From positions 1 to 64,000 of the forward strand of contig JAUXUN010000079.1 of NCBI GenBank assembly GCA_030680855.1: a DNA stretch of 64,000 bases, given 5' to 3'. The notes below the pieces were generated by a model. It saw only the letters and a list, made by a program, of their open reading frames with translations. It was not told the origin of the DNA and searched no databases. A program made the translations under genes and the position numbers. Positions 34,064-45,218 of the stretch are shown piece by piece (position 1 is the first letter of the stretch; every line of letters starts with the position of its first letter). Origin of the DNA: Aestuariivirga sp. GTDB taxonomy: Bacteria; Pseudomonadota; Alphaproteobacteria; Rhizobiales; Aestuariivirgaceae.

Positions 34064-34269
34064 CATAATTCTTGCAACGCAGCATCTTGTATGGAATTGG
34101 TACCTTACGTTAACCAGTTGTACATTTTTATGACCCTTGGTTAACCAAAGGTGGACGCGATCTGAAAAAATTGATTTAGTTTGCCTGCCGGTGGGTCGGC
34201 TGCAGATAACCGGCTCACATGTTCGTAACTGCGTGGGGATCAGCCGGGTAAACCCCGGCTGCGGGTATA

Positions 34270-36666
34270 TTGACCAGACTAGAGGCGCCAACGCTTGAAG
34301 ATTTGCGCACCCTTGCCAGCCCGGCCTGGCTGTGGGACGGGGCGCGGGGGCGTATTGTATGGGCGAACCCGGCGGGGGTTGCCTATTTTGGCGGCGAATC
34401 GCTTTTTGACCTCATCGACCGGCCCTTTGATTTGTCCGAGCCGGGTGTCGAGCAAATCACGGCGCTTTCAAAAAAACTGAGCCGGGGCCAGGTCGAATCC
34501 GCCCTTCTCCACTTCCCTTCGTCTGGTCATACGGTGCCGTTGCCTTGCCGCTGCACCATTCATGCCCTGGCCGATGGGCGGGCCGGGCTGCTGGTGACTG
34601 CCGCAAACCCAAGCGATGCGGCAAGCGAAATTCCAACGGAAAAGCTGGCGCTGGCCTTTGACCTGTTACCAGCGGCGGCGGCGTTCATGGGGCGGGAGGG
34701 CTCGCTGCACCGGTTGAATGCGGCAGCACGGCTGCTTCTGGGGGCGGACCAGCGCGCCAGCCTCGGCGCCCTAATCGAGGATTCATCCCTTGCCGATGAT
34801 TTGCTGACGCGGCTTGCCTCAACCGGAACGGTCAGTGACGTCCGGCGCCTGCGCACCAAGATTGGCCAGCGCGACATCAGGCTCACCTTGCAAAAGCTGG
34901 ACACGACGGCGGACCCGGTGGCTTTTGCCATGGTGCTGCTCGATGACATTACCGAACGGCGCGCCTTGGAGCGGACCATTTCAAATCGCCCGCAAGGTGC
35001 GAAGCCCCAGCTTGGCGCAGCAGAGGCGGAAGCGTTTCACCAGCTTGGCAAGGTGCTTAACGAGTCCGTCGTTGAGCAAAAGCCAGTGCCGGAAAAACCG
35101 CGGCGCAAGCCAGTGGTCATCCCTCGCCCCGTCACCAATGCCATCGACAAGCTCGCCCATGCGGTGTTGATCAGCCGGAACGAACAGGTGCTGCACGCCA
35201 ATCCAAAGGCGCTTGAGATTTTCGGATATGGGTCGGTCGATGACCTGATCAATGACGATGTGGTGTGGACATATTTTTCGACGCTCGGTCGATCGGTTCC
35301 GGCGGCCACGCTGTCACTTGAAAACGGCAGCGATGTCAGCTTCGCAGCACAATTATCCGAGGTTGCTTGGCAGAACGGCCCGGCCCGCCAGTTCATTTTG
35401 AAGCCGGTCGCAACGCCTATGGCCAAACCGAGCGAAGTCAAGGTAACGCTCCCGCCTGCGGTCATTGCAGCGCCTGTAGAGCCGCAGGCAATTTACGTCG
35501 CCAAAGAGATCATCCATCCGCCGGAGAGCGTTCAGAATACCCAGCCGGTGGCCGATGAAGAATTGCGGGCCATTCTCGATACGGCAACGGACGGGATCAT
35601 CACCCTTGACCGGGACGGCAAGATCCACACCTTCAGCGCCGGGGCCGAAGCCATTTTCGGCTACCGCATTGCTGAAGTGGCGGACAAGCCGTTTGGCGAT
35701 TTGCTGGCCCCGGACAGCCGGAAAGTGCTGCGTGACTATCTCTCGGCCCTGCAGGGGCCGGGGCTGGCCAGCGTGTTCAACGACGGGCGCGAGGTGAACG
35801 CCATCGTCAAGCAGGGCGGATCGGTTCCGCTTTTCCTGACAATCGGCGCGCTGCAGTCGCTCACATCACGCGCCGCCTTCTGCGCCGTGGTGCGCGATAT
35901 CACCCAGTGGAAACGCACGGAATCGGAACTGCGCGAGGCCAAGGAAGTGGCCGAGGCCACGAGCCGGCAGAAGTCGGAATTCCTGGCCCGCATCAGCCAT
36001 GAACTGCGCACGCCGCTCAATGCGATCATGGGCTTCTCGGAAGTCATGCGGCTGGAGCGCTTTGGCGAAATCAAGAACGACAAGTACCGCGGCTATGTGA
36101 ATGACATTCATTCGAGCGGCGGGCTGCTGCTCTCACTGATCAATGACCTGCTTGACCTTTCGAAAGTGGAAGCCGGGCAGCTTGAGCTAAATTTCACGTC
36201 GGTGGACCTCAGCGACACGGCGGACAGTGCCATCAAGATGCTGCAGGAGGCGGCAACCGGGGCCCGCGTTGTTATCCGCAAGGCGATGCCCAGCGATCTT
36301 CCCAATGTTGTCGCCGATCAACGCTCCATGCGCCAGATCATGCTCAACACCCTGTCAAACGCCATCAAGTTTACCGATCCAGGTGGACAGGTTATAGTCT
36401 CGGCCCAGATGAACAGGACGGGCGAACTGAAACTCCGCGTCAAGGACACGGGCATCGGGATGAATGAGGAGCAACTGCGCGATGCCCTTGAACCCTTCAA
36501 GCGGGTGGTCACCGAGGGCCGTGAGGTGCAAGGCACCGGCCTTGGCTTGCCGCTCACCAAGGCGCTGGCGGAAGCCAACCGCACGAAATTCGAAATTTCG
36601 AGCGAACCCCGCAAGGGCACCCTCATTGAACTCACATTCCCGACAACGCGCGTCCTGGCGGAATAG
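34270..36666 (+). CDS. PAS-domain sensor histidine kinase (PdhS/PleC/DivJ-like)
   Basis: 798 residues, no clear membrane segment, so probably cytoplasmic. The N-terminus (LASPAWLWDGARGRIVWANP) and a region near residues 295-345 look like degenerate PAS folds. A clear PAS domain is at about 430-550 (ILDTATDGIITLDRDGKIHT, AEAIFGY, AFCAVVRDITQWKR). The kinase core has H-box FLARISHELRTPLNAIMGFS (His about 577) followed by LLDLSKVEAGQ, N-box MLNTLSNAIKFTDPGG, and glycine boxes VKDTGIGMNEEQ and GTGLGLPLTKALAE. The H-box neighbourhood is that of the PdhS/PleC/DivJ group controlling the alphaproteobacterial cell cycle through DivK. Start is TTG at 34270. Confidence 0.82.
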   Translation: MTRLEAPTLEDLRTLASPAWLWDGARGRIVWANPAGVAYFGGESLFDLIDRPFDLSEPGVEQITALSKKLSRGQVESALLHFPSSGHTVPLPCRCTIHALADGRAGLLVTAANPSDAASEIPTEKLALAFDLLPAAAAFMGREGSLHRLNAAARLLLGADQRASLGALIEDSSLADDLLTRLASTGTVSDVRRLRTKIGQRDIRLTLQKLDTTADPVAFAMVLLDDITERRALERTISNRPQGAKPQLGAAEAEAFHQLGKVLNESVVEQKPVPEKPRRKPVVIPRPVTNAIDKLAHAVLISRNEQVLHANPKALEIFGYGSVDDLINDDVVWTYFSTLGRSVPAATLSLENGSDVSFAAQLSEVAWQNGPARQFILKPVATPMAKPSEVKVTLPPAVIAAPVEPQAIYVAKEIIHPPESVQNTQPVADEELRAILDTATDGIITLDRDGKIHTFSAGAEAIFGYRIAEVADKPFGDLLAPDSRKVLRDYLSALQGPGLASVFNDGREVNAIVKQGGSVPLFLTIGALQSLTSRAAFCAVVRDITQWKRTESELREAKEVAEATSRQKSEFLARISHELRTPLNAIMGFSEVMRLERFGEIKNDKYRGYVNDIHSSGGLLLSLINDLLDLSKVEAGQLELNFTSVDLSDTADSAIKMLQEAATGARVVIRKAMPSDLPNVVADQRSMRQIMLNTLSNAIKFTDPGGQVIVSAQMNRTGELKLRVKDTGIGMNEEQLRDALEPFKRVVTEGREVQGTGLGLPLTKALAEANRTKFEISSEPRKGTLIELTFPTTRVLAE

Positions 36667-36678
36667 CTGTCACGCGGG

Positions 36679-38341
36679 ATGGCAGTGATGTCCGCACGTG
36701 CGAAGTCCAGGGCTTCCCCTGCCGAGACCTGGCTTATGCTCGGCGCAGGCCTCATTGCAGCCCTTGTCACGCTGCCCATTCTGACAATTCTTCTTCTCTC
36801 CTTCACCTCGAGCGGCAACATCTGGCCGCATCTGCTGGGCACGGTTCTGCCGGGCTATGTCTGGCGGACGCTTGGCCTGCTGGTGGGCGTGGGATTCCTG
36901 ACATTCATCATCGGCACGGCCACGGCCTGGCTGGTGAGCCTGCATGACTTTCCGCTGCGGCGGATATTGCAATGGGCCTGCCTCATGCCGCTGGCCATGC
37001 CCACCTATATTGTTTCCTACACCTATGTGGATTTCCTGAATTATGCGGGGGCCTTACAAACCTGGCTGCGCGGCGCCATGGGGTGGACGCGTCCACAAGA
37101 CTACATGTTTCCGGAAATCCGCTCGCTACCCGGCGCTGTCCTTGTGCTGGCCCTGGTGCTCTACCCCTATGTATATATGACGGCGCAGGCGAGTTTCCTG
37201 CGCCAGCCCATGAGCCAGCTTGACGTGGCGCGCACGCTGGGCAAAACGCAGTGGGGGGCCTTTCTTTCCGTGGCTCTGCCGCAGGCAAGACCCGCAATCG
37301 TGGTCGGCGTCAGCCTCGCCCTGATGGAATGCCTGAACGACATTGCGGCGGTCGGTTTCTTTGGCGTCAACACCCTGACGCTCGGCATTTACACAACCTG
37401 GCTGGGCGAAGGAAACCTTGGCGGGGCGGCGCAATTGGCGGTCGCCCTCCTGATCTTCGTCTTCGCATTGCTGTGGATCGAGCGGCATGCGCGCAGCCGC
37501 CAATCCTACATGCCGGGATCACGCCATCCCATGGCGCCACGGCGTACGCGGCTTACTGGCTGGCGCGGCATCATTGCCACGCTGGCCTGTATCCTGCCGG
37601 TGTTTCTCGGCTTTGTCCTGCCGGCGCTCATTCTCCTGCGGTTCGCAACACGGCATTTGGAAGATCTCTTCTCCGCGAGCTATTTCGACTCCATGTGGCA
37701 CTCGCTGGTGCTCTCGCTGGCGGCAAGCCTTGTGGTGGTGGTGCTTGGTCTTATCCTCGCCTATGCCCATCGCGCGCAGCGCGGCAAGTTGATTACGGCT
37801 GTCCTCAGGCTGGCCAGTGTCGGTTATGCCATGCCGGGAACGGTGCTCGGCATCGGTGTGCTTATTCCGCTCGCCTATTTCGACAATTCTGTTGATGCCT
37901 TCATGCGCAACATGTTTGGCGTTTCAACAGGCCTTTTGCTGTCGGGCACGATCACCGCGATCATCTTTGCCTATGCCATCCGCTTTCTGGCCATCTCCTT
38001 CGGCTCGCTGGAAAGCGGCCTGGAAAAAGTGACGCCCAACCTCACCTTCGCGGCGCGCACCCTGGGCCGCACGCCGCTGCGCACGGTTGCGGAAATCCAT
38101 TTGCCTATTCTGCGCCCGGCGCTGATTACGGCCACCTTGCTGGTTTTTGTTGATTGCATGAAGGAGCTGCCGGCCACGCTGATCCTGCGGCCTTTCGATT
38201 TCGAGACGCTGGCAACCCAGGTATTCCTGCTGGCTTCGCTTGGGCAACTGGAAGAAAGTGCAGCACCGGCGCTCACCATTGTCGTGGCGGGCCTCATTCC
38301 GATCATCCTGCTCACGCGCAATCTCCGCACCCGCGATAGCT

Positions 38342-38349
<8 letters not shown>
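36679..38349 (+). CDS. Fe(III)/thiamine-type ABC transporter permease, two-domain (FbpB-like)
   Basis: 556 residues and about 12 membrane segments: two fused permease halves. Each half has an EAA loop: LDVARTLGKTQWGAFLSVAL with PQARPAIVVG, and TFAARTLGRTPLRTVAEIHL with PILRPALITATLL. This fused form is typical of FbpB/SfuB iron permeases. Binding protein and ATPase genes are not next to it, so it depends on genes elsewhere. It follows the kinase gene by 12 bases and overlaps the convergent acetoacetyl-CoA synthetase gene by 8. ATG 36688 is an alternative start. Confidence 0.88.
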
Positions 38350-40297
<1,948 letters not shown>

Positions 40298-40354
40298 TAC
40301 TTATCTCCGCTTGGAATTTGGTTCATAATATATCGCGCTTCGAAAGGTGGAAGG

Positions 40355-42238
40355 ATGAAAAAGCGACTTGTCTGGATCGGTGTGGCCATTGTCCTCGGGC
40401 TTTTTGCCGCTGGGGCCTGGGCCTTTATCCAGCCGGGTTTTGCCGTGGCCGAATTGCAGGACTATGTCATGCGCAAGACAGGCCGCACGCTTCTGGTCAA
40501 TGGCGGGGCAAGGCTGGAGTTCGCACCCCAGCTCAATGTGCGCCTCGATGATGTTTTCCTGTCCAACCCCGAGGGCATGGAGGGCAATTTTGCCCGGGCG
40601 GCGAGCGCCCACCTGCCCCTGCAACTCAGCGACCTTATCCAACGCAAGCTCACGATCAGGAGCATTTCCCTCGACCAGCCGGTTTTCAATTTTCTGGTCG
40701 ACCGGGACGGCCGCAGCAGCTGGGTGAGCGAGGGAAAAAGCGGCCAAAAGAAGCCGAGCCCCGATGCCGTTTCAAAGGAGCCGCTGACATTGCTGGTGGA
40801 GAACGGTTCAGCCAGCTTCCTTGACGAGCGCAACGGGCAAGCCTTTTCGCTTGAGGAGGCATCGGCAAATATTGCTATCAGTGACGAAGGCGAACTTGCC
40901 GTTGAAGGGACGGCCTCGCTCAACAAGCAGTTTGCCCGGATCGGAGCCCAGGTGAAATCCCTGAAGCGGCTGGGCGAGGATGGTTCGCCGCTTGACCTTA
41001 CTATCACCGCCCCGGCGCTCACGGTGAATTTTACCGGCAGGCTGGGCACCCATGACGGGCTCAATCTTGCGGGCGCAATCGACGCCACGGCGCCTGATCT
41101 CCGTCATCTGGCTAAATGGCTGGGTTCGGACGTTACGGGAAATGCCGGCCTCAAGAATTTTTCGCTGGCCGGCGCCCTGGATTCAAAGGGCGCGGTTTTC
41201 AATCTGACAAAGGCCAGCGTCGCCCTGGACGGCATGGTCGCGAACGGCGACATGACGCTCGATCTCACAAAAAAAATACCAAATGTCAGCGCCGCGCTTT
41301 CAACGGATGTTTTTTCACTTGATCCCTATCTCCCGTCCAAGAAAGCCAGCCTCGTGAGCGCGGGCAAGGAAGACACTGGCTGGGACATATCGCCCGTCGC
41401 GTTCGACCGGCTCAAAGGCGTTAACGGCAGCCTGAAGCTCTCGGCCTTTCAGGTGAAATGGAACGGCGCCCAAATTGGCCCGGCCGAATTATCCGGCACT
41501 TTGAAGGACGGGAAGCTGGAAACCGCGGTTCAGGACGCGACCCTTTACGGCGGCAAGGCCACGGCGAAAATCACCCTTGATGGCACACAGGACCTGCCGG
41601 TTCTGCACCTGAATATTGATGCGCAGGGGATCAAGGGAGAAACTTTTCTCAGCGAGTTTGCCGGGGTGGATTGGCTGGCCGGAAACACCGGGTTGCAGGC
41701 GTCCCTGACTGCCGCGGGGCACAACCAGCGGGAAATGATGTCAACTTTGGCCGGCACATTCAGCGTTGAGGTTTCCGACGGCGAGATCACCGGCCTTAAC
41801 ATTGTCGACATGTTTTCGACGGTGAGCCGTGCGCTGAGCGATGGCTGGGGCGAAGGACCGGAAAACCTCACGTCGTTTGACCGGGCGGAAGCCTCCTTCG
41901 TGATCGGCGACGGCATCGCCAAAACCGCCAATGTCCAGGTTTCGGGGCGGGCTTTCGCGGTTACGGGAAGCGGTGAGATTGACATGCTGCGCCGCGCGCT
42001 GGATTTCAAATTCGATCCCAAGCTGGTGACCGGCGGCAATGAGACCACCGGCCTTCCGGTTCAGGTTGCGGTGAAGGGGCCGTGGCAGGCGCCCAAAATC
42101 TATCCCGATGTGGAAGGGATTTTTGACGATCCACAGGCTGCCTATGATACCCTGCGTGACCTTGGGGTTTCCGAAAAAACCTTCAAGGAAATCGGCAAGA
42201 CGGGCAAGAAACTTTTTAAAGACCTGTTCGGCAATTGA
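40355..42238 (+). CDS. AsmA-family envelope protein
   Basis: 627 residues with one N-terminal membrane anchor (LVWIGVAIVLGLFAAGAWAF) and a long periplasmic part rich in beta strands. AsmA family pattern: LQDYVMRKTGRTLLVNGGAR, LQLSDLIQRKLTIRSISLDQ, and the C-terminal AsmA_2 part (LPVLHLNIDAQGIKGETFLS, SVEVSDGEITGLNIVDMF, LDFKFDPKLV, PVQVAVKGPWQAPKIYPDVE). These proteins are thought to bridge lipids or affect outer-membrane assembly. A good Shine-Dalgarno (AAGGTGGAAGG) sits before ATG 40355. moaE follows after 31 bases. Confidence 0.9.
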   Translation: MKKRLVWIGVAIVLGLFAAGAWAFIQPGFAVAELQDYVMRKTGRTLLVNGGARLEFAPQLNVRLDDVFLSNPEGMEGNFARAASAHLPLQLSDLIQRKLTIRSISLDQPVFNFLVDRDGRSSWVSEGKSGQKKPSPDAVSKEPLTLLVENGSASFLDERNGQAFSLEEASANIAISDEGELAVEGTASLNKQFARIGAQVKSLKRLGEDGSPLDLTITAPALTVNFTGRLGTHDGLNLAGAIDATAPDLRHLAKWLGSDVTGNAGLKNFSLAGALDSKGAVFNLTKASVALDGMVANGDMTLDLTKKIPNVSAALSTDVFSLDPYLPSKKASLVSAGKEDTGWDISPVAFDRLKGVNGSLKLSAFQVKWNGAQIGPAELSGTLKDGKLETAVQDATLYGGKATAKITLDGTQDLPVLHLNIDAQGIKGETFLSEFAGVDWLAGNTGLQASLTAAGHNQREMMSTLAGTFSVEVSDGEITGLNIVDMFSTVSRALSDGWGEGPENLTSFDRAEASFVIGDGIAKTANVQVSGRAFAVTGSGEIDMLRRALDFKFDPKLVTGGNETTGLPVQVAVKGPWQAPKIYPDVEGIFDDPQAAYDTLRDLGVSEKTFKEIGKTGKKLFKDLFGN

Positions 42239-42269
42239 TGTCCGCCGCGCGCAAGAGCATTATCGCATC

Positions 42270-42728
42270 ATGATCCGCGTCCAACCCTACGCCTTCGATA
42301 CCGCCGCCGAACTTGCCAAACTCAAGCAGGGCCGTACTGATATTGGCGGCAGCGTGGTTTTTGTCGGCACCATGCGCGACCTGAGCGAAGGTGCCGCGGT
42401 TTCCGCCATGACCCTTGAGCACTACCCCGGCATGACGGAAAAGGCACTCACGGAGATTGACGCGGAAGCGCATCGGCGCTGGCCGCTTCTCGATACGCTC
42501 ATTGTCCACCGCTACGGCAAGCTCCTGCCTGGAGATGACATTGTTCTGGTGATCGCCACATCGAGCCACCGGGAGGCGGCGTTCGAGGCCTGCCATTTCC
42601 TGATCGACTGGCTCAAGACAAAAGCCCCGTTCTGGAAACTGGAGAGCGGCGCGCAAGGCGACACCTGGGTCGCGGCGAAATCAACCGACGATGAGAGCGC
42701 CTCGCGCTGGGACAAGACGCCTTCGTGA
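42270..42728 (+). CDS. moaE: Molybdopterin synthase catalytic subunit
   Basis: 152 residues. Together with MoaD it inserts sulfur into precursor Z in molybdenum-cofactor synthesis. Family marks: GGSVVFVGTMRDLSEGAAVS, LEHYPGMTEKAL, VHRYGKLLPGDDIVLVI, SSHREAAFEACHFLIDWLKT and the active-site Lys in KAPFWKLESG. moaD is not adjacent. The stop overlaps the start of the nuclease gene (GTGA). Confidence 0.94.
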   Translation: MIRVQPYAFDTAAELAKLKQGRTDIGGSVVFVGTMRDLSEGAAVSAMTLEHYPGMTEKALTEIDAEAHRRWPLLDTLIVHRYGKLLPGDDIVLVIATSSHREAAFEACHFLIDWLKTKAPFWKLESGAQGDTWVAAKSTDDESASRWDKTPS

Positions 42729-43291
42729 GCCGTTACCGGCGAAGTCCCCGGCCGTTTTACCGGTCCGCTATCGACGGTCTTGTCTTCCTCGCCGCACTCA
42801 CCCTTGTGCTGGCCGCCATGAAACAATTCGGCTGGATTGACCTGGGCGGGGGAGCGCTGCACGTGGTTGACGGTGACTCGCTGCGCCGGGGTGACTTGGA
42901 TATCCGCCTCCATGGAATCGATGCGCCGGAATACCGGCAGACCTGCCGGGACAAGCACGGGGCAGAATATACCTGCGGCAAGCACGCAAGGAATGCCTTG
43001 CGCAGCCTGGTTGGCGCAGGCGAGGTTTCCTGCAGCTCGCCTGAAACGGACCGTTATGGCCGCGCCGTTGCGGTTTGCCGGATTGGCTCGCTTGAGATCA
43101 ACGGGGAAATGGTGCGGCTGGGCTGGGCCATTGCCTACGCCCGCCACAGCCTTTCCTATGTGCGCCTGGAGGCCGAGGCGCGGCTGGCCAAGCGGGGGAT
43201 TTGGGCGGGAAGCTTCGAGCCGCCAGCGGATTACCGCGCCCGGCTGCATCTGGTACAGGGGAATTTGGGGGAAGCGGATTTGCCTGATTGA
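42725..43291 (+). CDS. Membrane-anchored thermonuclease-like protein (SNase fold)
   Basis: 188 residues with an N-terminal basic tail, one hydrophobic segment (AIDGLVFLAALTLVLAAMKQ) and a staphylococcal-nuclease domain. Active-site pattern: VVDGDSLRRGDLDIRLHGID with APEYRQTC (Arg and Glu), then ETDRYGRAVAVC (second Arg) and GLEINGEMVRLGWA-like strand. GTG 42725 overlaps the moaE stop by 4 bases. Probably an envelope-facing nuclease; targets unknown. It is the last host gene before the tRNA-Thr integration site. Confidence 0.88.
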   Translation: MSRYRRSPRPFYRSAIDGLVFLAALTLVLAAMKQFGWIDLGGGALHVVDGDSLRRGDLDIRLHGIDAPEYRQTCRDKHGAEYTCGKHARNALRSLVGAGEVSCSSPETDRYGRAVAVCRIGSLEINGEMVRLGWAIAYARHSLSYVRLEAEARLAKRGIWAGSFEPPADYRARLHLVQGNLGEADLPD

Positions 43292-43294
43292 AGT

Positions 43295-43321
43295 CTGGTG
43301 CTGCTAGACAGGATTGAACTG
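43295..43321. repeat. attL-like direct repeat (duplicated 3' end of tRNA-Thr)
   Basis: This 27-base stretch (CTGGTGCTGCTAGACAGGAT and the next 7 bases) is identical to 44748-44774. It corresponds to the CCA end, acceptor strand and part of the T-arm of tRNA-Thr. A tRNA 3'-end duplication of this kind is the standard scar of site-specific integration. Confidence 0.85.
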
Positions 43322-43943
43322 GGCCTATGCACAGTCATTCTTAAACAATTTCAGATACTTACGAAACTTATCCCTTAATAGCTTGTACCACTCCGATGTA
43401 CCAACTTCAAGGCTGCATTGAGGGATTGTCAATTTGGCCTTGATCCGCCGTTAAAGGCAGCCTCTTTCAAACTGGCAATAGATAGTAATAAAGTCCGTGT
43501 CTCCGTCACGGCTCGGTGGCCCATTTGGCCGCTAACCAAGCGAGTTTATGTCCGCTCCTATTCAACTGAGGCCATGTGAGACGAGTACTTCAAGGGCCGA
43601 AAATGACCCAATGCAAACATCCAAGTTCATCTGGGAAACGTCCGCTCATCACGGCAGCGCGGACATAGCTCAGCCCCATCGCAGCAGATACTTGATTTCC
43701 GCTCGCCGCGCCTGTTCTTTCTTCGTGCAGTTCCCGCGCGTCAAGGGGTTACTGTTGCCTAGGGTTCATAACGACGCCTCTCGGTCTAGCAAGTCGCAGC
43801 AACCTTCCATCCACGCCAGCCTAACACTCCCACAACACCGAGGCCCGCCGCAAAAGTAGGGTTCGGCCGAAGAATGTCAGAATGAAATGGCCACCGAGTG
43901 CACGTGACCACTGTCGGTCAGGGTTGCAATCTTTTCTTGATTT

Positions 43944-44234
43944 CTAGCACTTCTTGAGACGCTGCATTTTTTTTGTGCAAGCTGTCGGATTAGCTCCCCC
44001 GTCAGTAGTCGTCGGTGTGGTGGTCGTAGTGGTCGTCGTTGGTGTGGTGGTCGTCGTGCTGTCTGTCGGAGTGAATGTCGAAGCGCAAACGGTGTCAGGA
44101 CCTTTAACGACCACACTACCTGAAGCGTCCCGGCATTCTGCGGGGCATTCTTGGTTAAAGACAATTATTCCACTGGCGCAAATAGTAGCTGTGCCGGCTG
44201 CCTCTGCATATTTTTCGCTAAAGCCATTTGTCAT
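43944..44234 (-). CDS. Hypothetical Thr-rich protein in the island remnant
   Basis: A 96-residue frame with a run of Thr and Pro (TPTDSTTTTTPTTTTTTTTP) between two cysteine-bearing parts (ICASG, NQECPAECRDASG; ACTKKMQRLKKC). The run is encoded mainly by a GTCGTNGT-type repeat on the plus strand. The upstream in-frame codons are hydrophobic (FGVVIF) but lack a start, so it may be a truncated secreted protein. It could equally be chance in decayed DNA. Confidence 0.3.
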   Translation of the reverse strand: MTNGFSEKYAEAAGTATICASGIIVFNQECPAECRDASGSVVVKGPDTVCASTFTPTDSTTTTTPTTTTTTTTPTTTDGGANPTACTKKMQRLKKC

Positions 44235-44288
44235 GAATATAACGACCCCAAAGGCCGCACACCTAAATACTCTGCTCGACCTCTCTGT

Positions 44289-44657
44289 TCAAGCAGAAAG
44301 AGCGCCTCGAAGGTGCCAGCGCATGCCCAATACCACTAACTGCCAGCAAGGCGCGTCTACCCGTCGACCGATTTTTAGACCCGACTGTTGGACGCAATGT
44401 GACCGAGAAGTGTCGGACAATAGTGTTTGGGGTCGCTCATTGCGCGTCGCCTCGAAGCACCTCTTGCATGTTGCATTCGTATCGGACCATCGAACGTCAG
44501 CAATCGCATCATCTTTGGTTGCAAGGATATGCTTCACCTCAAGTCCAATGTTTAAGCCCATAGAAGCAAGTTCAATGCGCTTGACATTCAAGTCTCGGGG
44601 AATAACTTTTCTAAACTACCACTTGCCCGTCTTTGGATGCTTCCAAGCACTCGCCAT
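44289..44657 (-). pseudogene. Tyrosine-integrase N-terminal remnant
   Basis: From ATG 44657 the frame reads MASAWKHPKTGKW, a TAG stop (44616-44618), then FRKVIPRDLNVKRIELASMG. With the stop read as Tyr this is the typical N-terminus of phage and island integrases (WKHPKTGxYYFRKVIPxDL). It continues with ATKDDAIADVRWSDTNATCK and RCFEATRNE, matching the SAM-like/core-binding part. After about residue 80 the likeness is lost and the catalytic domain (R-H-R-Y) is missing. It sits immediately beside the tRNA-Thr 3' end, the expected place for the integrase of the remnant element. Confidence 0.75.
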
Positions 44658-44747
44658 TCTCAAGCCCACGCTGTACCACTCCCATGTATCAATCGGGATG
44701 TTAAGAGGCATTAAGTTCAATACGTTGGTGAAATCGCTGGCAAAATG

Positions 44748-44774
44748 CTGGTGCTGCTAGACAGGATTGAACTG
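44748..44774. repeat. attR-like direct repeat inside tRNA-Thr
   Basis: Second copy of the 27-base repeat. Here it is part of the complete tRNA-Thr gene, so the element restored the tRNA on integration. Confidence 0.85.
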
Positions 44775-44823
44775 TCGACCTCTCCATTACCAATGGAGTG
44801 CTCTACCACTGAGCTACAGCAGC
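44749..44823 (-). tRNA. tRNA-Thr (anticodon GGT)
   Basis: Full cloverleaf on the minus strand: acceptor GCTGCTG with TAGCAGC, A73 and CCA (44749-44751). The anticodon stem CTCCA/TGGAG encloses TTGGTAA, anticodon GGT, reading ACC/ACU (Thr). The 5' end faces the prophage and the 3' end faces the island remnant. Confidence 0.95.
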
Positions 44824-44880
44824 GCTGTGGCAAATTCCCTTACAGAATCAATACATGGCCCGCAACCCCTAAAACCCTAT

Positions 44881-44955
44881 TCGGCAAGAACCGGCAGGAA
44901 TAGGCATCAATCGGCAGGTGCCGGTGGGGAAAAGACGGGGAATCTGTTCGGCAGG
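44881..44955. repeat. Degenerate 10-bp tandem repeats upstream of the early genes
   Basis: Five consecutive decamers from 44881 follow the pattern YCGGCAGGAA: TCGGCAAGAA, CCGGCAGGAA, TAGGCATCAA, TCGGCAGGTG, CCGGTGGGGA. One more TCGGCAGG is at 44948. The period equals one DNA helical turn, so bound proteins would lie on one face. It directly precedes the first early-type gene and may be a control region. Confidence 0.45.
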
Positions 44956-44990
44956 CGTTCTCCCCCACATCTCATAGAGGGAGGGTGGTG

Positions 44991-45218
44991 ATGTCTGAAT
45001 GGAACAACGACATCAAGAAAGCGCCTTGGCAAAAAGTCATCTGGGTGAAAAATGATGTGATGAAAAAACCGATTCTGGCAACGCGCGGCTATACAAGCGA
45101 GTTTGGCGTTTGTGCAGACGATACTTTTTTCACAAGCGTCCTTACCTCATTGGACAGGTTTACGACGATGCCTGCGGGAAGATTGGTGTGCCCGACAAAA
45201 TGGAGGCCCTTGAAATGA
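44991..45218 (+). CDS. Small phage protein, function unknown
   Basis: 75 residues starting MSEWNNDIKKAPWQKVIWVK with a strong Shine-Dalgarno (GAGGGAGGG). The pattern W...I..AP....V.V and the C-terminal PTKWRPL resemble a widespread class of small phage and phage-island proteins of unknown role. First of nine small genes on the plus strand. Its stop overlaps the next start (ATGA). Confidence 0.65.
   Translation: MSEWNNDIKKAPWQKVIWVKNDVMKKPILATRGYTSEFGVCADDTFFTSVLTSLDRFTTMPAGRLVCPTKWRPLK

Larger units (their letters stand above)
43322..44747. mobile_element. Remnant of a tRNA-Thr-integrated element (1.4 kb)
   Basis: The segment between the two 27-bp repeats is more AT-rich and gene-poor compared with the host. 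It holds a decayed integrase gene next to the tRNA 3' end, a small Thr-rich reading frame, and little else. A second pair of imperfect repeats, TGTACCACTCCGATGTACCA at about 43384 and TGTACCACTCCCATGTATCA at about 44674, lies just inside the two ends. These may be integrase arm sites. The stretch 43322-43940 holds no gene I can support. Confidence 0.75.

Noticed and set aside
43548-43859. 103-codon frame in the island remnant
   Set aside because: No start signal or motif; the DNA includes fragments typical of decayed intergenic sequence.
43954-44760. 268-codon plus-strand frame across the island remnant
   Set aside because: Valine run is the antisense of the Thr-rich tract; the other strand holds the recognisable integrase remnant.
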